Program-made: the position numbers and the translations under genes
IMG/VR virus record: IMGVR_UViG_3300042006_000033
Span: 1 to 39,942 of that record
Direction: 5' to 3' (one strand)
DNA: 39,942 bases
From: a virus
The notes under the pieces: model-generated
Told to the model about the DNA's origin: nothing
Seen by the model: the letters and a program-made list of their open reading frames with translations, nothing else
Database searches by the model: none
Shown here: piece by piece, positions 15,702 to 23,639 of the stretch
Position numbering within the stretch: position 1 is the first letter of the stretch
Layout: each line of letters opens with the position of its first letter

Positions 15702-17572
15702 TGGCTAAGGCATGGAAAGACGTTATTGCCTCTCAGCAGTATCAGGCACTGGCACCAGAGCAGAAAGCACAGGCGCAGGAGCAGTATTTTAATGAAGTGG
15801 TTGCTCCGCAGGCGGGTGATAGCGCAGAGCAGGCAAAACAGGCTTTCTATGCTGCATATCCAGTTCCGTCAGCAGAGCCTCAGCAACAAGTGCAGCAACC
15901 ACAGGATGAAGCGCAGCAACAGCAGGGCGGATTCATATCTGACCTTGGGAATGCTGCTGAGCAAGCAGGTCGAGGACTGATAAACATTCCATTTGATGCA
16001 TTGCAAGGCGGCGCAAGTCTGATTAACGCAATCAGTCAGGGGTTAGGCGGGCCAAAGGTCCTGGATGATGTTTATCGTCCAGTAGACAGGCCTACGGACC
16101 CTTATGCTCAAGTTGGTGAGTCAGTTGGTAACTATCTTACTCCCGGACTTGGCGTCGCTGGAAATATGATTGCTGGGTCTATTTCTGATGCAACCAATCA
16201 ACAGGGAGACTTCGCCACAAACGTAGCTAAAAATGCAGCAATTAACCTTGGGGCTCAAGGTGCATTGTCTGCTGTAGCGAAGGGTGTTGGTCGGGGAATT
16301 ACAGCTGTTAAAGGTACAATTGCACCTGAAGCAGCTCAGACTATAGCGAATGCGGAATCCTTGGGCATAACACCAATGACTTCTGACATGATTAAGCCAG
16401 GGAATGCATTCACAAAAGGTCTTGTGCAGGGAGGCGAGGGTGCGTTGTTAGGTTCAGGGGCGCAAAGAGAGACCCAGCAGGCAGCAAGAAGCAAGGCTGT
16501 GTCAAACTATCTTGATAAATTCGGAGAGTACAACCCTGATGATGTGGTCAAATCGCTAACAAATAATCTAAAAGGGCGCAGGGATATTGCTGGAAAGGCA
16601 CTGGAAGGCATCACGCAAAAGATGGGCACAACACCTGTAGAAACCTCCAATGCAGTTACCGCGATTGATGACAGTCTGGCTAAGCTTAATCGCCTTGGTA
16701 CATCAGCCGATAAAAACCTAGTGTCTACGCTGGAAAACTTAAAGTCTGAGCTATCAAGCCCAAATATTGACTTCGACCTGTTAAAGCAGCACAGGACAGC
16801 GTTCCGCTCAAATGTACAGGGTGATGCAATGGTATTTCCTGACCATGCAAAGGCGATCACAAACCGCATTGAAAATGCGATGACGAGAGACCTGCGTGGA
16901 GCGGTCGGGAAAAGTCTGGGCCCACAAGAGGCGGCTAACTACATCAAGGCTAATTCTGATTACTCGAATATCTACAACAAAGTTCTGAACAAGAAGATCG
17001 CCAACAATCTTAATAAGGCAACAAACGAGGCGACACCAGAGCTCATCAATAGCGTCGTGTATAGCCGCAATGCTTCGGATATCAAACGAATCTGGCCAGC
17101 GCTGGATGAGAAAGGAAAGGATGCTATGAGGGCGGCGTACATCAGCCGCATATCTGAGAAAACTGGCGGGTCACCTGCAAAATTCCTTACTGAAGTGAAC
17201 AAACTAAAGCGTCAAGCTGGAGGTGAAATTTACAGCACCATATTCAGCGGGAAACACATGAAGGAACTTGACGCACTGCATGAAGTTCTCAGGGAAACCG
17301 CTCGCGCAGATTCAGCTAACGTTGTAACTCAAACAGGGCAAGCTCTAGCTAATCCTCTCAGGCTTGGTGCTGGGGTTGCTTCGGGAGGGACATCGCTAGC
17401 ATCAGAGGCAGGTTATGGGCTGGCAATGAGAGTCTATGAATCAAAGCCAGTGAGAAATGCACTGCTAAGGCTCGCCAATACTAAGCCAGGAACTCCATCA
17501 TATGAAAATGCGCTGAACAATGCAGCCAATCTTGTCAGGCCATTTATAGCATCTCAGGCTGCGCGAGAGTAA
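15701..17572 (+). CDS. 16: Injection protein, P22 gp16 type
   Basis: The largest ejected protein, needed early in infection for DNA translocation through the inner membrane in P22. 623 aa against 609. The N-terminus is [20 protein letters not shown], followed by a Gln-rich linker (about 55-75), glycine-rich amphipathic segments ([19 protein letters not shown]) and a long helical C-terminal half. The last 19 nt overlap the 3' end of the opposing small membrane gene. Confidence 0.92.
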   Translation: MAKAWKDVIASQQYQALAPEQKAQAQEQYFNEVVAPQAGDSAEQAKQAFYAAYPVPSAEPQQQVQQPQDEAQQQQGGFISDLGNAAEQAGRGLINIPFDALQGGASLINAISQGLGGPKVLDDVYRPVDRPTDPYAQVGESVGNYLTPGLGVAGNMIAGSISDATNQQGDFATNVAKNAAINLGAQGALSAVAKGVGRGITAVKGTIAPEAAQTIANAESLGITPMTSDMIKPGNAFTKGLVQGGEGALLGSGAQRETQQAARSKAVSNYLDKFGEYNPDDVVKSLTNNLKGRRDIAGKALEGITQKMGTTPVETSNAVTAIDDSLAKLNRLGTSADKNLVSTLENLKSELSSPNIDFDLLKQHRTAFRSNVQGDAMVFPDHAKAITNRIENAMTRDLRGAVGKSLGPQEAANYIKANSDYSNIYNKVLNKKIANNLNKATNEATPELINSVVYSRNASDIKRIWPALDEKGKDAMRAAYISRISEKTGGSPAKFLTEVNKLKRQAGGEIYSTIFSGKHMKELDALHEVLRETARADSANVVTQTGQALANPLRLGAGVASGGTSLASEAGYGLAMRVYESKPVRNALLRLANTKPGTPSYENALNNAANLVRPFIASQAARE

Positions 17573-17772
17573 GAGCTGATGATGGCATCTGTGGATTTCA
17601 ATTTAGCAATTTCAATTTTCATGTAAAAGATATCATCCTGAAGGTCAGAAATTGTAATTTCATGTGCATCACATTTTCTACGCATTCCTTCCATAAGTGT
17701 TCCAATTGTCCCTATAGCAATTATTACTGCAACAATAAAGATGATGAAACCGATATAAACGAGAGTAATCAT
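17554..17772 (-). CDS. Small membrane protein, probable moron
   Basis: 72 aa. Residues 4-25 are one hydrophobic helix ([21 protein letters not shown]), followed by a cytoplasmic tail with heptad character ([18 protein letters not shown]). AGGAG lies 8 nt before the ATG and an extended -10 lies 36 nt upstream. The gene thus looks independently transcribed, against the late operon, from a prophage. It sits between injection genes and tailspike, a place where P22-type phages carry exclusion genes such as sieA. The sequence does not resemble SieA. Superinfection exclusion is a reasonable guess only. Confidence 0.7.
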   Translation of the reverse strand: MITLVYIGFIIFIVAVIIAIGTIGTLMEGMRRKCDAHEITISDLQDDIFYMKIEIAKLKSTDAIISSYSRAA

Positions 17773-17807
17773 TTAAATCTCCTGAACCAATAAATGTAAT
17801 TAATTTA

Positions 17808-17816
17808 ATTATAGCA
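17808..17816 (-). promoter_or_regulatory. Extended -10 promoter for minus-strand moron
   Basis: Read on the minus strand this is TGC-TATAAT: a perfect -10 hexamer with the TGn extension. No good -35 is visible, which is usual for extended -10 promoters. It is 36 nt before the ATG at 17772. Confidence 0.6.
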
Positions 17817-17818
17817 CC

Positions 17819-17850
17819 GCTGCGCAAGTTTTATCTTGTGCGGCTTTGCT
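17819..17850 (+). terminator. Hairpin between gene 16 and tailspike
   Basis: GCTGCGCAAG (17819-17828) pairs with CTTGTGCGGC (17835-17844) over 10 bp with two wobbles, followed by TTTGCT. It is a weak terminator for the late strand and overlaps the region upstream of the opposing promoter. Confidence 0.45.
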
Positions 17851-17868
17851 GCGCCCGGAGCACAGTAA

Positions 17869-19923
17869 ATGTCAGATATAACAGCAAATGTTGTAGTGAG
17901 TATGCCTAGCCAGTTATTCACTCTGGCGCGTTCATTTAAAGCAGTTGCAAATGGGAAAATCTACATAGGCCAGATTGACACTGACCCTACTATCCCATCA
18001 AATCAGATTCAGGTGTATATCGAGAATGAGGATGGTAGTCACGTACCCGTATCACAACCCATCATAATCAATGCGGGTGGTTACCCGGTATATAATGGGA
18101 ACATAACCAAGTTCGTTACGGTGCAAGGCCATTCAATGGCTGTATATGACGCCTATAACGCCCTGCAATTTTACTTTCCCAATGTACTAGGGTATGAACC
18201 GGATCAGTTTCAGGTAAATATTGGTGCAAGTGATGGTTTTAAGTATGTAGGCCAGTGTCCTGATGTAGCCACCCTAAGAACGATTGAGCCGGCAACAAAT
18301 AGCCAGAGAATTCTTCTGCGTGAGTATACAGCAGGCACAGGTTACGGTGGCGGTCAGCTACGAGCAGTTCTTGACGGGAGCTCTTACACGGACAACGGCG
18401 TTACTGTGTTTAAAACAACTGGCGGCGCTGCGTGGATTCGAGTTAATTCTGACATCGTGAACCCATTAATGGCTGGAGCAGTGCCTGATGGCATTACGCC
18501 TTGCTCATCAGCGATTAACGCTATGTTTGCTGTCGGGAAGAGAATGCAGTTTACTGGAGGGGATTATCTTTTGGATGCGACAATTACACTTCAATCTGAT
18601 AGGAGTGTAGATTTTGGGGCATCAAGATTAATCCAAGGCACATCACTTGCTAACTATATGTTTGCCATACGAGGGAGTAATTCATCCTCTACTGGAGGGG
18701 TATTCGTTGGCACTGGCACAAGAACTAACTCTATAGCAGCGGCTATTATTATAGCTGATACGTCATATAGCAAAGTAAGTGGAGCAATCGTTCGAAGAGC
18801 GCCTGGTGCTGGCATTCAGATGATTAATGGCACAAGATGTTCAATCATCAACTGCATATCTGAAAACAACTGGGGGAATGGATTAGAAGATCGGTATGGT
18901 AATTTCAATGAAATAATAAACTCAATTGGCAATTACAACGGATATTTAAGCGAAACTGAAATATTTAACGGTGGTAGAGGCTGCCTGGGGTGGAAGAGCA
19001 CTGGAACTACATTCAGAGGAAATCAAACGTTTGGTAACAGTGAATACGGAATCCGAGTTTATTCACAAACTGGTGATGATGCAGTAACTAGATATATTCA
19101 TATATTCGATCACATTTCTGGTGATAATGGAAAGATTGATATATACATTTACAACGATGCTGGAAACCTGCTCAATATCGAATTAAGCAACTGCCATGTT
19201 CACCGGTGGAATCAATCAAATTCAGGGAGTTACATGGTTGCGCTCCAAGGAACCAGATGCCACTGGAATGGAGGAAGCATTACAAAGTACGGTGACATCT
19301 ATGATGCTGCCGCAGTATCGTTTAGCAATGGGGACAACATAACATTCGAAAATACTAGCATAACAAATGTAACCTCAGCATTTGGTAACACAGCAAACAA
19401 TACCACTGTGAGAAACTGCACTATTAACTCTTCATTAGTCATCACGGGGACAGGCACTGGGTCAACTGTTGGCTATCTGACTTTTGAGGCGTGCTCATTT
19501 AACCACACTGGGGCTGGAACTACCGATATTGCATTAACAGTTACATCTGCAACAAGGCTTAATGATTGCCGTTTTAATGGGTTCTATCGAAACGTGTCTT
19601 GGACAAATGAGCCTTTAATTCTGACTGCGTGTCATAGCACTAACACAACTGGAGACGCAATCAGAATGTACGGAGATGGTGTTGGCGCATTTTATAGCTC
19701 AGGCTGTAGGTGGGACGTTGCGACCGTTCCTGCATGGCTCGGAAGCTTAGTTAAGCAAGGAACTGCATTGCCAGTTTTATACGATACAGCGGCGCCAACA
19801 ACTTTAACCTGGCCCAGGGGTTCAAGGTGCATAAATTCAGCACCTGCTATTGGAAGCCCTAAAGAATGGGTATGTGTCACTGCTGGTACCCCAGGAACAT
19901 GGCAATCCACAGGAAACCTTTGA
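17869..19923 (+). CDS. 9: Tailspike with P22-type head-binding domain
   Basis: Trimeric receptor-binding spike, probably an O-antigen or capsule-cleaving enzyme. Residues 1-113 are the P22 gp9 head-binding domain ([51 protein letters not shown]). The remainder is unrelated to P22: a linker, then from about 205 a right-handed beta-helix ([20 protein letters not shown], then Asn/Gly-rich coils). The C-terminal cap [23 protein letters not shown] is of a kind common in enterobacterial tail proteins. The receptor is not predictable from sequence. The gene body is visibly AT-richer than the head genes, consistent with exchange. Confidence 0.93.
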   Translation: MSDITANVVVSMPSQLFTLARSFKAVANGKIYIGQIDTDPTIPSNQIQVYIENEDGSHVPVSQPIIINAGGYPVYNGNITKFVTVQGHSMAVYDAYNALQFYFPNVLGYEPDQFQVNIGASDGFKYVGQCPDVATLRTIEPATNSQRILLREYTAGTGYGGGQLRAVLDGSSYTDNGVTVFKTTGGAAWIRVNSDIVNPLMAGAVPDGITPCSSAINAMFAVGKRMQFTGGDYLLDATITLQSDRSVDFGASRLIQGTSLANYMFAIRGSNSSSTGGVFVGTGTRTNSIAAAIIIADTSYSKVSGAIVRRAPGAGIQMINGTRCSIINCISENNWGNGLEDRYGNFNEIINSIGNYNGYLSETEIFNGGRGCLGWKSTGTTFRGNQTFGNSEYGIRVYSQTGDDAVTRYIHIFDHISGDNGKIDIYIYNDAGNLLNIELSNCHVHRWNQSNSGSYMVALQGTRCHWNGGSITKYGDIYDAAAVSFSNGDNITFENTSITNVTSAFGNTANNTTVRNCTINSSLVITGTGTGSTVGYLTFEACSFNHTGAGTTDIALTVTSATRLNDCRFNGFYRNVSWTNEPLILTACHSTNTTGDAIRMYGDGVGAFYSSGCRWDVATVPAWLGSLVKQGTALPVLYDTAAPTTLTWPRGSRCINSAPAIGSPKEWVCVTAGTPGTWQSTGNL

Positions 19924-19962
19924 TGTGATATCCTCATGAACAAGGATGTTTTTGAGGTGCTT

Positions 19963-21339
19963 ATGTCAATTTCAAGAAGAAAATTTATTAAATTAGCCGC
20001 AGCTATCGGCGCGCTGTCAGGGTCAGGTCTTCTTTTTGCGCATTACGTGCCTGGAAGGAAGAACCGCGTATTCATAATCTATGGGCAGTCTAATTCCACT
20101 GGTAGCGTTGACTATTCGCAAACGTGGAGAACGCCAAGCCCATGGGATGTTTATGCGGATTCTTACGAAGGTGAGAGAGACGGCAGTAAATTCATTACAG
20201 TAAACAGATCGGAAGCATTAACTTTATCTCCAGATGGGTCCAGTTTGTCAAGTTTAGGTGAGATGGCTTATGGTGTAGATGCTGGAGAAGGTCCAGTTTA
20301 TGGCATTGCCTCGCATCTATCGAAGGCATTCCCAAAAGACAATTTAATTATTTTTGGGCATGGCAGAGGATCTCAATATATTGAGCAACTTATCAAGCCA
20401 ACCGAGGGATTAATTCTCAATGGCGATAAATACAATAAACCTCTATCAAAAGAATCTTCTGACTATAATGTAGTTTCAGGCAATAAACCATTGCTTTATT
20501 ATCGTGAGCCAAAATTTCGTTACCCTTATCTGAATGGCATGTGGATGCTAAAAAAGATAAAAGAGATTACTAAAAGCGATATTCAAGTTGATGGCATCTT
20601 CTGGATTCAAGGTGAAAATGATGCTATAGCACCTAAAGGTTATGGAGAAAAGCTATTATCTTTCAGAGATGAGTACCTCAAAGACATAATGGCAATAACT
20701 GGACAGGGAAAAGCACCAGAGTTCGTCTTTGAGCAAAGTAACTATTGCTGGCATGGATTTAAAACAGAAGTCAAGAGAATAAACTCTCACTTTGGCCTTA
20801 ACGTAGAGCAAATGCTTGCGCATCAGGAGGCTAAAAGCTCAGGGATTAACATGTATATCTCTGGCCCTCGCTACCACTTGACCAATGAGATACATATGTA
20901 CCCTCATGTCCAGCGTGCACATGGCGAAAAAATGGCTCAAGCATTTTTAACGAGCATTTATGGAGGGCGTCAATGGAGCCCCCTTTGCTACTCGTCACAT
21001 CACATTGATGATGGGAAGTTGATGATAAAATTCAATGTACCCGTAAAGCCGTTGCAGTTCAGAAAGACCCTTAATGGCATGTACACTTTCTCAAAAGATG
21101 GTTGTCCTATGGGCTTCCATTTTACGGGAAAGAAGTTGGAAAGCGACGATGTGGAAATTATATCATCAGATACAGTAATCATTAACACGCATGGTAAGCG
21201 CGGGGTTGTTAGCTACCTGAAGGAATCAAGGATAGGAGAGCTCTGTGACAGCGACGACTTCCCAAGTCATTTTAAGGATAGATATCACGCGGAAAACACT
21301 ATGGTGAACTATTGCCTTCCTTTTGAAATCATAATTTAA
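19963..21339 (+). CDS. Tat-signal SGNH/SASA-type carbohydrate esterase
   Basis: 458 aa from the ATG at 19963 (GAGG 5 nt upstream; the ATG at 19936 has no binding site). The N-terminus MSISRRKFIKLAAAIGALSG is a twin-arginine export signal, so the enzyme should act in the periplasm or outside. The body matches the sialate-O-acetylesterase-like SGNH superfamily: block I GQSNS with nucleophile Ser43, a mid-protein WIQGENDA (about 215-221) and a C-terminal HMYPHVQRAHG with the likely catalytic His at about 311. The usual Asp two residues before that His is Asn308 here. A beta-rich C-terminal domain follows. It lies 39 bp after the tailspike with no terminator between. Removal of O-acetyl groups from surface polysaccharide is the likely chemistry; the substrate is unknown. 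Confidence 0.8.
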   Translation: MSISRRKFIKLAAAIGALSGSGLLFAHYVPGRKNRVFIIYGQSNSTGSVDYSQTWRTPSPWDVYADSYEGERDGSKFITVNRSEALTLSPDGSSLSSLGEMAYGVDAGEGPVYGIASHLSKAFPKDNLIIFGHGRGSQYIEQLIKPTEGLILNGDKYNKPLSKESSDYNVVSGNKPLLYYREPKFRYPYLNGMWMLKKIKEITKSDIQVDGIFWIQGENDAIAPKGYGEKLLSFRDEYLKDIMAITGQGKAPEFVFEQSNYCWHGFKTEVKRINSHFGLNVEQMLAHQEAKSSGINMYISGPRYHLTNEIHMYPHVQRAHGEKMAQAFLTSIYGGRQWSPLCYSSHHIDDGKLMIKFNVPVKPLQFRKTLNGMYTFSKDGCPMGFHFTGKKLESDDVEIISSDTVIINTHGKRGVVSYLKESRIGELCDSDDFPSHFKDRYHAENTMVNYCLPFEIII

Positions 21340-21353
21340 GCGATAAAAGTTCT

Positions 21354-21372
21354 AGCCCACTCAAGTGGGCTT
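21354..21372. terminator. Bidirectional terminator between esterase and mnt
   Basis: Perfect palindrome AGCCCACT-CA-AGTGGGCT between converging genes. It has TTCTTCT on the plus side and AGAACTTTTATC on the minus side. The mnt stop codon lies within it. Confidence 0.7.
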
Positions 21373-21702
21373 CTTCTGGAACTTAAGCTGAGCGTTAGCA
21401 ATAGCAATCAGTCTTTCATTTTCCTTTTCAATCCGCATTGTAACCTCCTTTAGTGCCTCGCTAATTGCGTGAGCGAATAGCTCGCGATCATCCTCGCTTG
21501 ATGGGTCTTTTTCTTCTATGTACTCCATCAATTTCTCAAGCCATCCATCAGGCTGAGCATCCCTGTAAATAGTTTCGAAAAGAATTTGAAGTATTTCTGA
21601 GTTCAAAGAACGTCCATTTTTAGTGGCCCTATTTTGAACCGCCTCCTTCAGCTCATCAGGCATTCGCAGCCCGAATGGTGCAATGTTTCTAGTTCCGCGC
21701 AT
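21361..21702 (-). CDS. mnt: Mnt-type ribbon-helix-helix repressor
   Basis: Represses the antirepressor promoter in the lysogen. From the methionine at 21702 it is 113 aa. Residues 1-50 hold the ribbon-helix-helix of Mnt/Arc: beta strand APFGLRMP, helix DELKEAVQNRATKNG and RSLNSEILQILFE, where NGRSLNSE matches P22 Mnt. The C-terminal part is longer than in P22 (83 aa) and ends in a coiled-coil helix (EVTMRIEKENERLIAIAN) that should form the tetramerisation bundle. An upstream in-frame ATG at 21768 would overlap the promoter region and is unlikely. Confidence 0.88.
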   Translation of the reverse strand: MRGTRNIAPFGLRMPDELKEAVQNRATKNGRSLNSEILQILFETIYRDAQPDGWLEKLMEYIEEKDPSSEDDRELFAHAISEALKEVTMRIEKENERLIAIANAQLKFQKKPT

Positions 21703-21714
21703 GATCCAACCCCC

Positions 21715-21743
21715 ATCTAAAAGCGATATCACAGTGTAATCAA
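21715..21743 (-). promoter_or_regulatory. Candidate Pmnt
   Basis: On the minus strand, TTGATT (21738-21743) and TTAGAT (21715-21720) are separated by 17 bp and lie 12 bp before the mnt ATG. The match is moderate. The left operator half-site (21725-21736) lies in the spacer. Confidence 0.45.
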
Positions 21744-21793
21744 AAAATACTTGACGACATAGATTCACGGTGCAATCATTTCACCGTGATATC
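21725..21793. promoter_or_regulatory. Operator cluster of the mnt-arc control region
   Basis: GATATCACAGTG (21725-21736) and CACCGTGATATC (21782-21793) form an 11/12 inverted repeat flanking both promoters. A third half-site TTCACGGTG (21764-21772) forms a closer inverted repeat with the right one (TCACGGTG, 9 nt, CACCGTGA). The shared core TCAC[A/G]GTG resembles the CCACGGTGG centre of the P22 mnt operator. It is the likely binding site of Mnt and/or Arc. Confidence 0.65.
21751..21779 (+). promoter_or_regulatory. Candidate Pant
   Basis: TTGACG (21751-21756) and AATCAT (21774-21779) lie 17 bp apart, 34 bp before arc. The middle operator half-site overlaps the spacer, so repressor binding would block polymerase. 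Confidence 0.6.
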
Positions 21794-21812
21794 AAAAACG
21801 AAGGAGATCATC

Positions 21813-21983
21813 ATGGATTCACTTTATATCAGTCGCAAGCGTGAAAACTTCATGCTACGCCTTCCAGAGCGAATGAAAGAGGAGATTCGCCGCATGGCGG
21901 AAATGGACGGGATTTCTATTAACTCTGCGATTGTTCAGCGTTTAGCTAAAAGCCTACGCGAGGATAGGGCGAGTGGTCAGTAA
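21813..21983 (+). CDS. arc: Arc-type ribbon-helix-helix repressor
   Basis: 56 aa from the ATG at 21813, which has GAAGGAG 8 nt upstream; in-frame ATG 21786 lacks such a site. It has the Arc fold (P22 Arc is 53 aa): beta strand ENFMLRLP, helix [15 protein letters not shown], then [15 protein letters not shown]. The beta-strand sequence differs from P22 Arc (QFNLRW), so operator specificity should differ, in line with the novel operator cluster. In P22, Arc dampens ant expression early in infection. Confidence 0.88.
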   Translation: MDSLYISRKRENFMLRLPERMKEEIRRMAEMDGISINSAIVQRLAKSLREDRASGQ

Positions 21984-22022
21984 AAACATCGAAGCCCCAA
22001 TGGCTGCAACCATCGAGGCTTC
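21982..22022 (-). ncRNA. sar: sar-like antisense RNA terminator in arc-ant gap
   Basis: Bases 21991-22003 pair with 22010-22022 over 13 bp (a few wobbles) around a 6 nt loop. On the minus strand the hairpin is followed 4 nt later by T5. P22 makes sar, a small antisense RNA from exactly this arc-ant gap, that blocks ant translation. Only the terminator half is visible to me; a convincing promoter was not found within ant. Confidence 0.5.
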
Positions 22023-22053
22023 TAATTTGTCAGTATCTACCAAGGAACTAACA

Positions 22054-22944
22054 ATGAATAGTTTAGCTAAATCTACTGTGAATTGCACCAACAGCATCGT
22101 CATTTCTGACATCAAAATCCACATGGATTCTGATGGGCGTTACTCGCTCAATGATCTGCATAAGGCAGCAGGAAAAGAAGATAAGCACCAGCCAGCTTTC
22201 TTTATGCGAAGAAATGAAACCATTGAATTGATTAATGAAATTTTTAATTCTGCGAATATGCAGAATAAGAACCCTGTAGATTCCAAGAAAGGCCGCTACG
22301 GTGGCACCTACGTTTGCAAAGAGTTAGTTTACTCCTACGCCATGTGGATCAGTGCTGCTTTCGCACTGAAGGTCATCCGTGCATATGACGCACTGGTAAC
22401 TGGCAATGCAAATGAAGCTGTTCGCATTGCTAAGACTACCGTAAGCGAACGCACTCCATTACGTGACGCTGTTAACATGCTGGTAGGAAAGAAAGGCCTG
22501 CGTTACGATGACGCATACAACATGGTTCATCAGCGATTTGGCATTGATAGCATTGATGAGCTTTCTCTCGACCAAATCCCTCAGGCTGTTGAGTATGTCC
22601 ATCGTGTAGTGCTTGATGGTGAATACATTCAGCATGATAGTAGGAACGCAAATACCCTTTCAGCCAAAGAGCTAAATTCTCTCGTGTGGCTGTGGGATTA
22701 CGCAAACAGAACGCAAGCAGTGTTTAAGGCACTATATCCAGCCATGAAAATGCTTGAATCTGGTTTCTCAGGTCGCTGCTTCGATTATGGTCATGACTTC
22801 TCTTACACCATCAATGCCGCTCGTGATGTGCTTTTAGCCCAATCCAATAATATCGACATCACCGCACCAGATGGACCAACAAACCTCTCTGCATGGCTGC
22901 GATTGAAGAATCAAGAGCTTCCTCCATCGCTCTACCAGCGCTAA
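22054..22944 (+). CDS. ant: Antirepressor Ant, KilA-N + P22 Ant C-terminal domain
   Basis: Binds and inactivates repressors of resident prophages when mnt/arc control is lifted. From the ATG at 22054 (AGGA upstream) it is 296 aa against 300 in P22. Residues about 15-115 are a KilA-N DNA-binding domain ([46 protein letters not shown]). P22 Ant has a different N-terminal domain. The part from about 130 is the P22 Ant C-terminal domain ([37 protein letters not shown] end). A GTG-initiated extension to 21973 is open but lacks a better start. Confidence 0.9.
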   Translation: MNSLAKSTVNCTNSIVISDIKIHMDSDGRYSLNDLHKAAGKEDKHQPAFFMRRNETIELINEIFNSANMQNKNPVDSKKGRYGGTYVCKELVYSYAMWISAAFALKVIRAYDALVTGNANEAVRIAKTTVSERTPLRDAVNMLVGKKGLRYDDAYNMVHQRFGIDSIDELSLDQIPQAVEYVHRVVLDGEYIQHDSRNANTLSAKELNSLVWLWDYANRTQAVFKALYPAMKMLESGFSGRCFDYGHDFSYTINAARDVLLAQSNNIDITAPDGPTNLSAWLRLKNQELPPSLYQR

Positions 22945-22971
22945 AAATAATATCCAGCACAGCAATAAGAT

Positions 22972-22993
22972 AGCCCACTTCGGTGGGCTTTTT
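22972..22993 (+). terminator. Terminator after ant
   Basis: AGCCCAC-TTCG-GTGGGCT with a UUCG tetraloop followed by TTTTT; a strong intrinsic terminator that closes the immunity-I operon. Confidence 0.85.
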
Positions 22994-23031
22994 GCTTTCC
23001 GCATGTTGATCGATACCGCCGATCAATAATA

Positions 23032-23047
23032 CTGTATGCATACACAG
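23032..23047. promoter_or_regulatory. LexA (SOS) box
   Basis: CTGT-ATGCATAC-ACAG fits CTGT-N8-ACAG exactly and lies 19 bp before the start of the UmuD'-like gene. It places that gene under LexA control. Confidence 0.85.
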
Positions 23048-23066
23048 TAACTATCGGAGGTGCATT

Positions 23067-23456
23067 ATGGGATTCCCGTCGCCAGCAGCAGACTACGTTG
23101 AAGAACGTATATCACTTGACCAGCGCATCATAGCGAGGCCATCAGCCACATACTTCATGAAGGCAGGAGTGACACACTATAGAGAAGGTATCCTTCAGGG
23201 GGCATTACTGGTAGTCGATGCCTCACTGAATCCTTGTGATGGGTCACTTCTGGTGTGCTCATGCGAAGGTGAGTTTCGTATCAAGCGCTATCGAACACAT
23301 CCACAGCCATATCTTGAGAATCTGGAAAACGGTCACAGGGAGTTGTTACGCCAGAAGGATGAGACAACCGATTCTGACAAACCGGTGTTCGGAGTGATCA
23401 CCTACATCATCAATGATGCGAGGACTGGCGAGTTTGATGACTGTCCGGTTATGTGA
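23067..23456 (+). CDS. UmuD'-like protein (HumD family)
   Basis: 129 aa, preceded by GGAGG. It begins MGFPSPAADYVEERISLDQ, matching E. coli UmuD exactly from Gly25. The product is thus born in the processed UmuD' form without self-cleavage. The catalytic Ser60 position (GDSM in UmuD) reads GVTH, so the nucleophile is Thr36 or absent; the Lys in EFRIKRY is kept. UmuD' pairs with UmuC as DNA polymerase V, so the phage could boost error-prone repair once LexA is inactivated. HumD of phage P1 is a comparable case. The C-terminus carries an extra loop (RHELL..DETTDSD) relative to UmuD'. Confidence 0.9.
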   Translation: MGFPSPAADYVEERISLDQRIIARPSATYFMKAGVTHYREGILQGALLVVDASLNPCDGSLLVCSCEGEFRIKRYRTHPQPYLENLENGHRELLRQKDETTDSDKPVFGVITYIINDARTGEFDDCPVM

Positions 23457-23477
23457 GACAGAAATGGGACACACAAA

Positions 23478-23506
23478 GCTTTGCATCGGTTTGCAAGGCT
23501 TTGCAT
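23478..23506. repeat. Direct repeats beside attP, possible Int arm sites
   Basis: GCTTTGCAT occurs at 23478-23486 and again at 23498-23506, exactly 20 bp apart (two helical turns), with TTTGCAA between. The position about 75-100 bp from the att core suits integrase arm-type sites. Confidence 0.4.
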
Positions 23507-23579
23507 GTTTTTCGAAGATGGGACGTGTGAGCGCCGGATTGATGGGGTAAGTTATTGTTAGCTCAGGTAGTTCCAGGAA

Positions 23580-23627
23580 CTTCTAAGCCGTAGGTCGTAG
23601 GTTCGAATCCTACAGGGCGTGCCATTA
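23580..23627. other. attP: attP core, tRNA-Arg(UCU)/argU-like 3' half
   Basis: The segment reads as the anticodon loop (CTTCTAA, anticodon TCT), variable loop, T arm GTAGG-TTCGAAT-CCTAC, acceptor AGGGCGT and GCCATTA of a tRNA-Arg. It is very close to E. coli argU, with a few differences in both stems. The 5' half of the tRNA is absent apart from a TTAGCTCAG echo at 23549-23557. It lies 12 bp from the int stop. Integration here would rebuild the host tRNA 3' end. Confidence 0.8.
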
Positions 23628-23639
23628 TTAATCATGCAC

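Noticed and set aside
23549-23627. Functional tRNA gene at attP
   Set aside because: Only the 3' part is tRNA-like; the 5' acceptor strand and D arm are missing and the anticodon stem does not pair, as expected for attP.
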